Below, in pieces: positions 22,119-33,250 of a DNA stretch of 64,000 bases. The translations under genes and the position numbers were made by a program. The stretch is from Enchytraeus crypticus (lineage: Eukaryota; Annelida; Clitellata; Enchytraeida; Enchytraeidae), in assembly GCA_905160935.1 (NCBI GenBank), contig CAJHZI010000559.1:127501-191500 (forward strand), in the 5' to 3' direction. A model generated the notes under the pieces. It was not told the origin of the DNA. It saw nothing but the letters and a program-made list of their open reading frames with translations, and did not search any database. Each line of letters begins with the position of its first letter. Within the stretch, counting starts at the first letter, position 1.

Positions 22119-23030
22119 GTTTGTATTTTAGTTTTATGGCTTTATAGGTTAGCATTTTAGTTTTATCTTCGCAGTTTTTGATATACCTGCATACTCGTAG
22201 ACTGGAATGCCTGTCGTAGTCAAATTTTAAAAAGCCTGTAAATTTATGTAGCGAATAAATTACTTATATTTCTAAATGTTAATTGTATGAAAGGGAACTT
22301 TTTGTCGCCTGTTTCATGCATAGCCTCAGATCGTATGAGAGATTATGCATGTTTATGATTATGCTTTTTTAATCTCATGCAATCTACTGAATTGTTTTCT
22401 TTTAAGTCGGGTATAACCAGAAACAATGGTTCTGCAATCAGTATATTCTTTTGCTATAACGCCGAACGATATCATTTCAAAAACAGATGTGTAAATGCGT
22501 GGAACTACGTGCTATTAATGTTAATTAATATTACGGTACTATTAATGCTATCTCTCCTACAGCCTTCAAAAAAGGCTTATGTGATTCTGACTTACGTAAT
22601 TTTGTGAGAATTTTTTAAAATCCTGATTGCTTTTATGATAATTTTATGTAGTGTACACATTTTTTTCTTCTAGTTACTAATAGTACCTAGAATACTAGCA
22701 CCCATTCTAATAATGCTTGTAGTACCTATACTAATATACCCTCTAGTTACAAATTTAATCCCTCTATCCTTTAATTTGCACTCAAATTCTTTTAATTATT
22801 TTCCCTTTAATTTACTGCTTTTACTGATCTACAACCAGAATATGTAAGTGCCTCTATGGCCTGTATTTTGTATGTTGCTTATTGCGGTATGATCTGCTTG
22901 ATGTTTACTTTAATAATTATTGTGATAAATACTATTATTGCTTGAGTAGGGCCTACTATTAGAATTAATATCTGAATGAAGCATTTTTGCCTCCTAATTT
23001 CTACTTAGGTATATATCTATTCTTTTGAGA
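22119..23030. other. Intron, nothing recognised
   Basis: The sequence is AT-rich. Short CTAATA/TAGTACCTA repeats occur at about 22,670-22,750, but no family is recognised. Confidence 0.5.
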
Positions 23031-23043
23031 AATGCAATTAAAA

Positions 23044-23266
23044 TTCCCCGTGCTGTGTCCGGGTTGCTGGAAGATTAGACCAACCGTGTACTGCACGTGT
23101 TGTAAATAGTGTGAGCCCAAAGCTCCAGAAATTGCTAAAACAAATGTAAACGAATTGAATGGTATGGGCATATTGTAATTGATGTGGGAGAGAGAGGCTT
23201 GGAGAAGGTCTATTTGTACCCCGACCCTGGTTAAACTGGGATTCTGGGGAAGATGATGATGATGAG
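23044..23266 (+). mobile_element. SINE-B copy c
   Basis: The head CCCCGTGCTGTGTCCGGGTT matches copy a (1,827), and the 3' end is TGGTTAAACTGGGATTCTGG plus a GAT tail. Internally it is shortened relative to copy a. It ends about 85 bp before the EGF exon at 23,353. Confidence 0.8.
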
Positions 23267-23352
23267 AAATTAACAGCCTCTGGTACAGTTTATGAAAATA
23301 GAAAAAAGAGTGCATTTATGAAAATATGAAGAGTGTATTGGTGTATGTACAG

Positions 23353-23484
23353 ATATAGACGAATGCAAGTTAGATGAAAGATACTGCTCGCAGATTTGCG
23401 AAAACACAAAAGGCAGCTACAAGTGTCATTGTAAGGACAACTATGAATTGGATATGTTCAATCATGTTGGCTGTCATGCCAAAG
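23353..23484 (+). CDS. LDL receptor family exon 4 of window: calcium-binding EGF module
   Basis: This 132-nt exon follows GTACAG and ends at AAAG before GTTTCT. The first codon, split with the previous exon, completes DIDEC, the calcium-binding EGF signature. It continues with [16 protein letters not shown], so six cysteines and the aromatic residue of the Ca2+ site are present. In the family this second EGF links the binding region to the propeller and takes part in acid-triggered ligand release. A SINE-B copy ends about 85 bp upstream of its acceptor, and an RTE-A copy begins about 180 bp downstream. Confidence 0.9.
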
Positions 23485-23665
23485 GTTTCTTTTAATTAGT
23501 TTCTTTGAACTCTCCTAATTCAAGTTTGATTTTTATTATATTTTATAACATTTCAATGTAATAATGAGAGTTGTATGAGAATTAGCGGTAACAATGACAA
23601 AAATATCAAATCTTAAGTTACAGTAAACTTACATTTCTTGATTTTCATGTCTTCTAATAATTAAA

Positions 23666-26600
23666 TCTCTCTCTCTCTCCTTCCTCTCTCTCTCCCTTAG
23701 TGCACTGCCTGCTGGCAGGTCCTTGGTATAACGCCTCCACTCTTCTCTGTCTTCCGTTTTACTCTTCATTTCCGTAAACGAGTGGATTAAATCATTTAAA
23801 TCATTTAACATTCCAAATCTCGGTCGACCTCTGCTTCTCTTTCCTTCCATTCTACCTCCTATGACCTCCTTTAGTAAACCATCTACCCTTAGACTGCATC
23901 CTATCCAATTCTTTCTATTTCTTCTTACATTCATCAACTGTCTATCAGTACCCACTGTCTTCAAGACTTCTTCATTTGCAACTTGGTCAGTCCAGCTAAA
24001 CTTTTCCATTCTTCACCATATCCACATTTTCAACGCTTCTAATTTCCTGACAACTTTCTTCGTTAATATCCATGTTCACATCCATATAGTAGCGTAGTCC
24101 ATACCAAACATTTTCACTATCTTGATCTTTATGATTTTCTTGTGACTTTTTGTTACCAGTTTTGTCTTATTGTCGATGACCTGCTTCGCTTATGCAGTCC
24201 TACTGCGAATTTCAGTCTCGCATTTCCCATCGTTTGTTATTGTGTGACCTAGATATTTGAAACTTGTTACTTGTTCCAGTCTCGTACCATTTGTTGCGAT
24301 ATTGACTTTACCTCTTTCCTGGGACACTCTCATCATTGTCTTTTTGATTGTAATCTTCATACCCTATTTCTGTATCGTATCGTGCGGTGCTATCTTCTGC
24401 AGTCCAGTTTCGCTTCCCGCTATCAGTCCTGCAAATCTCACATCTTCTAAAAAAATTCTTCCCACTTTTATTCCCTCTTTAATGTCTTTCATGTCCTCTT
24501 CCATCATTGCTTCTGGATAAATGTTAAAAACAACAGAGACAAACAACTAAAACTTTGCCGTACTCCCCGTCCCATTTCACATTCTCTCTAGTATTCTTGT
24601 TGATCTTCATTACATCTCTTTTATACATGTACAAGTTTAGATTTAACCTCGTATTTCCCCAGTCAATTCCGACTCTTCTCAAGCTGTTCATTATCGTTAT
24701 TTAATCAATCTTGTTGAAGGCTTTCACAAAATCCATAAGCATATAAAGGCTGCATCACCATATTTTAACCCTTGTTCACATAGCACCTTCATCTCTTCTA
24801 TGGCTTCTTTTGTGCCGCAGCTTTCCTGAAACCAAATTATGTCTTGATCAGTATTATATTGGCTTTCACTTGACTGCAATTATTTATTATCTTGAATAGG
24901 ATCTTTGACGCTTGACGCATGGGTTATTAAACTGATTGTTTTGTAATCCGAACACTCCACACCATTGGCTTTTTTGGGGGATTGGTATCATCACTAATTT
25001 GGTAAAGTCGTCTGGCTAAATTATACATTTCCATACATACTGTAATTTCACTAGTTTGTTCAGTGCTTCTCAATCCAACCATTTCCTAAATTCTGCTGGG
25101 AAATTGTCCCTGCTGCCCTTTCTTTTTTTCGAGCCTCTAATTAATTGCATTAAAACTTTCCTCCTTCATTATGTCTAGAACCTTTTCAACACTCTTTATT
25201 ACATTTTCTTCCTCTAGTTCTAAATCCTTCTGAATTGGCTTTCCAGCCTTATCAGAAAACTCCTACATATTCACTCTTATCTTTCTTTAATTTCTTCCTT
25301 CTCTGGCTTTAATTCCCCATCTTGCCATCTATGCTAATACTCGGTGCATTCCTTTTTTCTTATCGGTTCTTGTCAATTGCCTGACTTCTTGGTATATCAG
25401 ATCAGACGCCCACTTCTATCGTACTCTGCTAATTCGTCACATATGTCACTCCACCAATGCTCATTCGCTTTGTCTCAGGTTTTTCTAAGCCGGTTGTTTA
25501 TTTTCTGTATTCCTTTCGCCCATGAAAATGCATAAGGATAAAGCGGTGGGGTTGAATGGTATCCCGGTGGAAGTGTGAAAGATAGTAGATCGGAGAACGG
25601 TGGATTGGTTGAGATGCTTGTTTTTACAAGATTTTATGAGGGAACAGGATGCCTGAGCAATAGAGGGTTAGTTATGTAGTGCCGGTATTTACGGGAAAAA
25701 GGGACATTCAAGAGTGTAAGAATTGTAAATGTATTAAGCTGTTGAGTCATACAATGAATGTATAGAAAATGGTAGGTTGAGAGGTTCAACAAGCATTGAG
25801 AGCAACCAGTTTGTGTTTATTCCAAAAAGTCGACTACAGAGCCGATCTTTATGTTGAGACAATTGATGGAGAAGAAAAGGAGAAAGAGGAAGAATATACA
25901 GATGGTATCTGTGGATCTGGAAAAGGCCTATGATAGAGTCCCGAGAGAACTGGTGTGGGAAGTTCTGAAGCAGAGGAAAGTGACCAGGAGGTATGCTGAG
26001 TTAATCAAAGATATATACAGCAGGTGAGGACTAGTGTGAGAGTGGACAATCTGAGAGGTTTGAGGTGAAGATCAGGGTACATCAAGGATCAGTCCTAAGT
26101 CCATATTTATTTATTTCGATTATGGGTGAGTTGCTTAAGGGAGTTATTAAGAAGGCCCCATGGTGCATGCTATTGGCAGATGATCTGGCGATAGTAGGAG
26201 ACACTGTGAAGAAAGAAAGTGAGATGATGGAAACTCGAGAGAGGCATTTGAAAGTAAAGGACTGAGGTTGAATAAAGTAAAAACGAAACATTTGGAGCGT
26301 AGATGGAAGGGTGAGATGATAAACGGAGATACAGTAAGTAGTCAGGGGATGGAGCTAAGGAAGGTAACAGATTTCAAGTATTTGGAGTCTGTAACAGAGG
26401 ATAATGGGGAGTTGGAAAAGGAGGTTACGAGTAGGATTCAGGCTGGATGGGCAAAGTGGAGGGCAGCTAGTGGAGTGCTGTGTTATAGAAAAATTCCACT
26501 AAGACTGAAAAGCAAATTTTATAGTTCTGTGGTTAGGCCAGTAATAATATATGGTTTGGAATGTTGGACACTAAAAAGGGAACATTTACCGAGTTTACAT

Positions 26601-27050
26601 GGGCAGAAATGAAAATGTTGCGTCTAATGTGTGGAAGAACTAGGACCGACAGATTGGAAAATGATATGTGAGGATGAATGTGAACGTTGAGGGGGTCGGG
26701 GATAAGTTGGCTCAGTCGAGATTGAGATGGTAGGGCATTTTGTGAGAAAGGCAGATGAGAATGTAGTAAAAAGAGTTTGGAGGGAAGAGCTGGTTGTTAA
26801 GCTAGAAAGAGGTAGACCACAATTGACGTGGGATACGGTGATTAAGAAAGACATGAAAAATAGGGGATTGACTGATGATAAGGTGTGGGACAGAGAGGAC
26901 TGGAGAAAGTCTATTCGTGTCCCGACCCTGGTTAAACTGGGATATAAAGGAATATGATTATAATAATGATTTCTGTCGCCCATGATTCGTGTCTATACTT
27001 TCCATTTCCGCCCTTCATTCATTGTGTCTAACTGTTCGCTTGTGATCCAA
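23666..27050 (-). mobile_element. RTE-A copy 3, interrupted by RTE-B copy 3
   Basis: The two parts, 23,666-25,525 and 26,976-about 27,050, are continuous on the full-length RTE-A map (compare 53,930-54,000, GTGATCCAAGG). The 3' end is marked by a CT tract and TTAGTGCACTGCC. Fragments such as GRMEGKRSRGRPRFGMLNDL are recognisable. It is 5'-truncated and heavily broken. Confidence 0.85.
25526..26975 (+). mobile_element. RTE-B copy 3, inserted in RTE-A copy 3
   Basis: This 1,450-bp 5'-truncated RTE-B has a 10-bp duplication TCGCCCATGA at 25,516-25,525 and 26,976-26,985. It carries motif A (SVDLEKAYDRVPRELVWEVL), motif B (HQGSVLSPYLFISIM), motif C as LLADDLAIVGD, and the C-terminal part (GLECWTLKREHLPSLHG). 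The end is TGGTTAAACTGGGATATAAA with a degenerate GAT tail. Several stops and frame changes are present. Confidence 0.9.
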
Positions 27051-27225
27051 GGTTGAAAGCGCGAATATGTTTTCTGTTTTCATTTTATAAAGCCATATTC
27101 ATTAAATATCTTAAATTATTATATAATGTTTTTGATTTTTCTCTGTCATGTCCACTACGTTATTTTATTCTCTACATATTCAGTCACATATTAAATGCTG
27201 AGTTACAACATAGTGGGGTAATTGC

Positions 27226-27475
27226 TATATCCCCCTCTTTCTGTCTCTCTCTCTCTATCTCTCTCTCTTAGTGCACTGCCTACTGGCAGGTCCATGGCAC
27301 ATAACGCCTCCACTCTGCTCTGTCTTCCTTTTTCCTCTTCATGTCCACATATGAGTGGATCTTTAAATAATCTAACATTCCTAATCTCGGTCTGCCTCTT
27401 TGTTCTATCTTCTCTAGCCTCTTTTAGTTAACTTTTCCTCTTAGAATGTGTCCTACCCAGCTCTTCTTCCTCTAT
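27226..27475 (-). mobile_element. RTE-A copy 4 (3' end fragment)
   Basis: The CT tract and TTAGTGCACTGCCTACTGG start the minus-strand 3' end. The match to the family is lost after about 250 bp. Confidence 0.85.
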
Positions 27476-27723
27476 GAATTAATAAATTTGTATATATTCT
27501 CCATGAATCAGTTTAATGAGAGGTATGAATGCATCTGTTCGCTTTCAATGCTTTCTTTCGTACTGTACAGCTTTCGAAGCTCCGTGGCGTGTAACTCCTC
27601 TTTTTATTCTCGCCTTTCCTTTGATGTCCACTTACGAGATCGACCAGCGTTGTAATATTTTAAAACGCAGTAATTTGGTCTACAAGAAAAGAACTCAAAA
27701 GCCTAGAGATAAGAAATCATGAT

Positions 27724-28336
27724 CTCTCTCTCTCTGTCTCTCCTAGTGCACTGCCTATTGGCAGGTCCATGGTATATAACGCGTCCACTCTTCTCTGTCT
27801 TCCGCCTTCCTCTTCATTTCCACATACGAGTGGGTCTTTGAATCATCTAACATACCTAATCTCGGCCTTCCCCTACCTCTTTTTCCTTCTATTCTACCTT
27901 CTATGACCTCTTTTAATAGACCTTCCCCCCTTAGAATGTGTCCTATCCAATTCTTCTTCCTATTTCTTAATACATTTATCAACTGTCTATCTGTGCCAAC
28001 TCTCTCTAGAACTTCCTTATTTGTAGCCTTTTGAGTCCAACTAATCCTCTCAATTCTTCTCCAAATCCACATTTCCAAAGCCTCCAGTAAGGTCCACGTT
28101 TCACAACCATACAATAGCGTGGTCCAAACCAAAGTTTTCACTATCCTTATCTTTGTATCTTTCTTCAGACTTTTTGTTAATAGTTCTTTTTTATTACCAA
28201 TGGCCGCTTTTGCTTATGCAATCCTATTGCATAGTTCAGTCTCACATTTCCGGTCATCGGTTATAGTATGACCCAAATATTTGAAACTCCTTACCTGTTC
28301 CAATTTCGTACCATTTATTGTGATATTAACTTCATC
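27724..28336 (-). mobile_element. RTE-A copy 5 with 10-bp target duplication
   Basis: This 613-bp 5'-truncated copy is flanked by exact AAATCATGAT (27,714-27,723 and 28,337-28,346). It encodes the C-terminal region (LYGCETWTLLEALEMWIWRR, EVIEGRIEGKRGRGRPRLGM) on the minus strand with few breaks, so it is one of the younger copies. Confidence 0.9.
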
Positions 28337-28346
28337 AAATCATGAT

Positions 28347-29089
28347 ATGATACAAGAAGTGTTTCTAATTAACGTCGCGGAGGACCCTTTGATTAAATTA
28401 GTTTAATATGGGCGTGACATAGTTGCATTTATTGTTTTTGGTGACGCATTTTTTCTTTTTTTAAATTATTAGACATACCAAAGTGGTTTTATAGTCTTGT
28501 GAGAATCTCCTTTAACAATACATGTCACTAAATTGCAGTTAATGATTAATTTTTCACGTAACTAAATATAATGATTAGGGAAGAGTGTAAAAATTAAATT
28601 TAAATTTAGACAAACTAGCCAGCCATAATTGCATCGAAATATAAGAGATGTTAAAGCTAAATAAGAAATATAAATTTTTACATTCAATTACTACATGTCA
28701 ATCACTACGAAATGTATAATCACCCATTGTGCTGCTATATTTATTTGTAATTGAGTAACGAAATTTTAGCTAAAAGTGAGATTCAGTTGGCAATACTGTG
28801 ATATTATGCAATAAAGTATTCCAATATTTTGGACCACATACTTTTATACACTTTTCTCTAACCCCAGTTTGGTGCAGTGGACTAGCAAAATTGCTAATAT
28901 TTCTTATAAATTATGTTGTCTTCATGTAGACTAGCTAGCTGGATTTGTCGACTCTCTGTAGTCAGCAGTACCTGGAAGTGTATAATATGTATTCACTAGG
29001 CATTTTAAACGACACGTGGTATTTGGAGGAGCATTAACTGGTAAGCCAATTTTCAAAATATAATACCAAACTGATTATTTTTCCTGTAG
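28347..29089. other. Intron, nothing recognised
   Basis: This AT-rich stretch lies upstream of the propeller exon and holds no repeat family that I recognise. Confidence 0.55.
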
Positions 29090-29261
29090 GTAAAGAACCG
29101 ATGTTAATTTTTTCTAACCGGCATGACATAAGAGTATTGCGCCTTCGTTCATGGGACTATCGGCCCATGATCGAAGGCTTGCGCAGTGCGCGAGCTCTTG
29201 ACTTCGACATGCGCACCAAAACTGTGTTCTGGTCAGACTCCTCATGGAAGAACATTAGCAG
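29090..29261 (+). CDS. LDL receptor family exon 5 of window: start of YWTD beta-propeller
   Basis: This 172-nt exon follows CCTGTAG and ends AGCAG before GTTTGA, phase 1 to phase 2. The joined reading gives GKEPMLIFSNRHDIRVLRL, then ALDFDMRTKTVFWSD, the first YWTD-type blade. The G-x-x-P-x-L-I-F-x-N-R-x-D-I-R motif directly after the second EGF is characteristic of LDLR, VLDLR and LRP8. From memory, the matching human LDLR exon (exon 9) also has 172 nt. The propeller is the extracellular six-bladed domain needed for ligand release in endosomes. Confidence 0.92.
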
Positions 29262-29470
29262 GTTTGATTCCTACTCAATTACATTCTTGATCTTGCTTTT
29301 GCATGCCACTACATTTTAGTTGGCTTTTGTGAAAGTAGGTTTTTTCATGTTTCTTGCATCGTGGTTTCATGTAATTATCGCACAATAATAATGATTACAG
29401 ACTATTATCGTGATTAAAAGACTGCAGGTATGCCTGCATTATTGAAGCTGTGTGTTTTGTTAACTAGTAA

Positions 29471-29550
29471 AAGCTGATAAAGCTAATGTTAACGTCGGTT
29501 TCCTCACTTGAAAGCGATGTCAGTGACGGGCCAGCCCAAGATTTGAACCC
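29471..29550 (-). mobile_element. SINE1 copy e (5'-truncated)
   Basis: The plus strand reads AAAGCTAATGTTAACGTCGG and then CACTTGAAAGCGATGTCAGT, ending at GATTTGAACCC, the complement of the B box. The head is missing. Confidence 0.75.
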
Positions 29551-29597
29551 AAATTAATTCTAAGGTTCTATGTAACGTGTTAGAAATAATTTGTCAT

Positions 29598-30370
29598 CTT
29601 CTTAAGAAGTATCGGAATTGACTGGAGAGTTAGAAGGTTAATTCTAACCTATACATGAATCAAAGAGCTATAATCAAGCTTCAACATGATTACTCTTAAG
29701 AATGTGAAATATTATGAAGAGTGTGACAAGGTTGTAGCATTTCGCCGCTGTTGTTTAACTTTTACGCAGAAGCAATGATGGAAGAGGCCATGGAAGACAT
29801 TAAGGAGCGAATGAAGTAGGAGGTAAACTGTTACAAGACGTGATATTTGCAGATGATCAAGATATAGCAGCTGCAAGTGAAAATGGACTGCCGAAGATAA
29901 TGTACAGTCTGAAAGCTACGGCAGTGAAAAATGGTGTGAAAATTTACATCGAATAAACAAAAGTTATGAGAGTGTCCTAGTAAGAGGTAAAGTCAAAATC
30001 AAAATAAATGGTACGCGCTTGGAACAAGTAAAGAGTTTCAATTATCTAGGTCACACTGAATCTATATCTAGGTCAAACTGACGATGGGAAATGCGAGACA
30101 GAAATTCGTAGTAGGACTGCATAAGCGAAGCAGGCCATCGACAATAGGACAAAACTCGTTACAAAAAGTCTCAAGAAGATCATAAAGATAAAGGCTACTC
30201 TATTTTATGGATGTGTAGCATGGACTATGAAGGAAGATGTCAGGAAATTAGAAGCGTTCGAAATGTGGATATGGAGAAAAATAAAATGGAGTAAAAGGTT
30301 AGCTGAACCCAAAAGTTTCAAATGAAGAAGTCTTGAAGAGAGTAGGTACAGATAGACAGTTGATAAATGT
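29598..30370 (+). mobile_element. RTE-A copy 6 (old, degraded)
   Basis: This copy matches RTE-A from GTATCGGAATTGACTGGAGAG through CAGATAGACAGTTGATAAATG. It covers the second half of the reverse transcriptase and part of the C-terminus, with many substitutions, small deletions and stops. Confidence 0.8.
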
Positions 30371-30522
30371 CTTCTTCTTCTTATTTTCTCTGCGTAACGT
30401 CACTTTGTGGACACCAGAGCAGCCTCTTTTACCTTCTGTCTCCACTGATACCGGTCCTGGGCAAGATCATACACATCACTCTGTGCTAGGTTATATTTAG
30501 TGTCTATTTGTTCTATATCTTT
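30371..30522 (-). mobile_element. 3' tip of another RTE-like LINE with GAA tail
   Basis: The minus-strand translation gives KYNLAQSDVYDLAQDRYQWR and then a stop and a GAA-type tail at 30,371-30,385. Such a C-terminus (LAxDRxxWR) is usual in RTE-like reverse transcriptases. Which family it belongs to is not clear. Confidence 0.55.
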
Positions 30523-30524
30523 AT

Positions 30525-30820
30525 TATATAATAGCGTTGTCCAAATCAAGGATTTCGCTATCTTTATCTTTGTGTCTTGTTTTAGACTTCTTTAAAAAGT
30601 TCTTTCCCACTCTCGAAAGCTTCTTTTGCTTGTGCAATTCTACTGCGTATTTCAGTTTCACTTTTCCCATCATCGGTCATAGTACTCAAATATTTGAAAT
30701 TTCTTACCTGTTCCAATTTCGTACCATTTATTGTGACATTAACCTCACCTTTATTATTGGACACTCTCACCACTTTGGTCTTTTTGATGTTAATCTTCAT
30801 GTCATATTTCAATGCCGTAT
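30525..30820 (-). mobile_element. RTE-A copy 7 (internal fragment)
   Basis: The minus strand encodes RVSNNKGEVNVTINGTKLEQ and SETEIRSRIAQAKEAFESGK, matching residues just after motif C in the full-length copy. Both ends are truncated. Confidence 0.8.
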
Positions 30821-32343
30821 CAATGGTATTAGTATCAACAGATAATACTTTATCTGCTTTAAAATTAACATCTAAGTACTTAAAACGATTTAGCCACTCT
30901 AAAGTCTTATTCTGTAAAGGCATGGGCTTGATAGTGTAACTTGATGCTGAGCCAATAGCAATGAACATAAATTTATTCTAAATTTAAAGACAAATAATAT
31001 TGATTAAGCAACTTCTGTAAGCCTAAAACTGTCGGTGAAATTAACAAATATCTTCATACATTATTATTCCATCAAAATGGGGCCCAAATTTACAGCCAGT
31101 TTTAGTTTTCATTTGCTCTTAAATGCATGAGTCGACAAAGACGTTAAACAGCGCAGGTGATAGTAACTACTCTACTTATGCCACTTTTTCTAAACGAATT
31201 AAAAGAGTACACAAGATATCCTTCGAACACAAACATTTAAATTAAAGCAAAAATCTTGCAGCCATACTATTATCCGTAAGGGTATGCCTATGTTTAATAG
31301 TCTAATAAAGAAATTAAAGTGATTAACTCTGTCGAAAGTTTTTCTGAGGTGAAGAATTGCCAGGAAGATACTAATTCCTTTGTCTAAGTAATATTTTACG
31401 ACTTCTGTTATCACGAAGATAGCCTGCTTACACCCAATATCCGCTTTAAAACCAAACTGAAGGTTAATAGTAGTGAAACAATCTTGGCAAATTTTGAGTA
31501 TAACTAATTCAAATAATTTCGGGATAAGGGGTATTGAAGTAATGCCTCCATTATTATCATTATAGAGGCAATACTATTATTATAATTATTAGTGTTATCA
31601 TTTTTGTCACCTAGCTTTTCTTTAATGATTGATACAATAAGCCCAGAGCAGAAACCATCAGGAATACATCTCTGCGTAGCAATGCATTTAAAATGGCTGT
31701 TAAATATTTCACAATAGCTTGATGCGCATAGACTAAATTTTCTTTCATCAGTTTTTTAAGTCTACAAGCTTTGCCTCGTTAAGTTTCTGAATACATCGAT
31801 CGACTCAATGCATCGATCTTCGAAAGCCTCCACGCTTATGCATGCCAGGTCAAGTGAATAGCTATTAGAAGACTTCGACACAACTTGCTTGCTAGACAGA
31901 TATCGAATTCGCGTTTTACATCAGTCAGTGAGGTGGAATCACAGTAAATTTATTACAAATATTTTATAAATTCATCCGCAACAGGTTTTTCATTACATAA
32001 ACCATTTATGTAAATTTTTCAGAATTTATCTGCTTGTGGTTATTAAGCATTTCTTTGACCAAATTCTCCTAAATTTGGTGTTGTTTTTGCTGGCAAAATT
32101 CTTAGTAGCTGCTTCATCATATCTAGACTCTTGTTCTCTAATAGCCTTCTTAATAGCAAGCTTATAATTAGTCATGGCGTTATTTTAAATAGAGTATATT
32201 AAACCACATTTCGGGAGATTTTTGCTCATCCAGATTTGGTGCCATAAGATGGATTTTCGTTTAGTTCTTTTAGATTGCTATCCCAGAAAGGTTTCAAGGA
32301 TGTTGAAGAAGGGATTTTAGGAATTGGAGCATTTTCTGCAGCT
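30821..32343 (-). mobile_element. LINE-E, degraded CR1-like LINE
   Basis: Minus-strand pieces include MPLQNKTLEWLNRFKYL near 30,900, an RT motif A region (AILHLRKTFDRVNHFNFFIR) near 31,330, and upstream linker sequence (NLKELNENP, YKLAIKKAIREQESRYDEAA) near 32,150-32,300. Frames change many times. It is related to LINE-C (compare IEWVNEIRYLG at about 33,650) but not the same. Confidence 0.7.
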
Positions 32344-32353
32344 AGTAGCGAAT

Positions 32354-32727
32354 AAAGGAAGATATTAGGAAACTATAGAGGCATTGGAAATATGGATATG
32401 GAGAAGAATGGAATGGAATAGCTGGACTCCAAAGGTTTCAAATGAGGAAGTTCTTGTGAGAGTTTGTACGGATGGACTGGTGATAAATGTATTAAGAAAT
32501 AGGGAGATTTGAATAGGACACATTCTAAGAGGAGAAAGTCTACTAAAAGAGGTCATAGAAGACAGAATGGAAGGAAAAAGAGGCAGAGGCAGGCCGAGAT
32601 TAGGGATGTTAGATGATTTAAAGATTCACTCATATGGGGACATGAAGAGGAAAGCGGAAGACCGAGAAGAGTGGAGGCGTTATATGCCATGGAACTGCCA
32701 GTAGGCCGTGCACTAAGAGAGAGAGAG
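32354..32727 (+). mobile_element. RTE-A copy 8 with 10-bp target duplication
   Basis: This 374-bp 5'-truncated copy ends in CACTAAGAGAGAGAGAG. It is flanked by exact AGTAGCGAAT at 32,344-32,353 and 32,728-32,737. Confidence 0.9.
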
Positions 32728-32737
32728 AGTAGCGAAT

Positions 32738-32946
32738 TTACTGTGCAATTTTTTTAAATTTAAATTTTTGTACTTCGATAGTAAAGCAAATAGTCTGAAT
32801 TGCACATGAACAGATTTTTCCAAAGGTGCAAACTGGAGAGTAACGAGCCTATATGTGCATTGTGAGAGTTAAAGTCACCTCATCGACGCCCAAGTTTCAT
32901 ATCGTTTTTATTCTTGTTGCCTTTGCCAGGCGTAGTGAACTGATAG

Positions 32947-32995
<49 letters not shown>

Positions 32996-33250
32996 CTTTT
33001 ATTTCACCACTCAGGTAGCAAGACAAGGAACAAACTACAATACAATCATACAAGTAAACACACACGTAGTGCTGAAAAAAATAGACGCAAGCATACACTC
33101 AATCACTAAACTAAAAATGAATAACTGAACATTAATTGATTTCTAGCGAACGTTCAAAATAGTTTCGCTATAACGACTTAAAGTCTCTCAACTTGTAAGC
33201 TCCCTGGCAAGGCACAGTTAGGCCTATTAATTACGTTGACGCAGTATTTA
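32738..33250. other. Intron with AT microsatellite
   Basis: A TA tract lies at 32,949-32,994. The rest shows no recognisable family. The frame at 32,853-33,128 runs through the repeat and is spurious. Confidence 0.6.
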
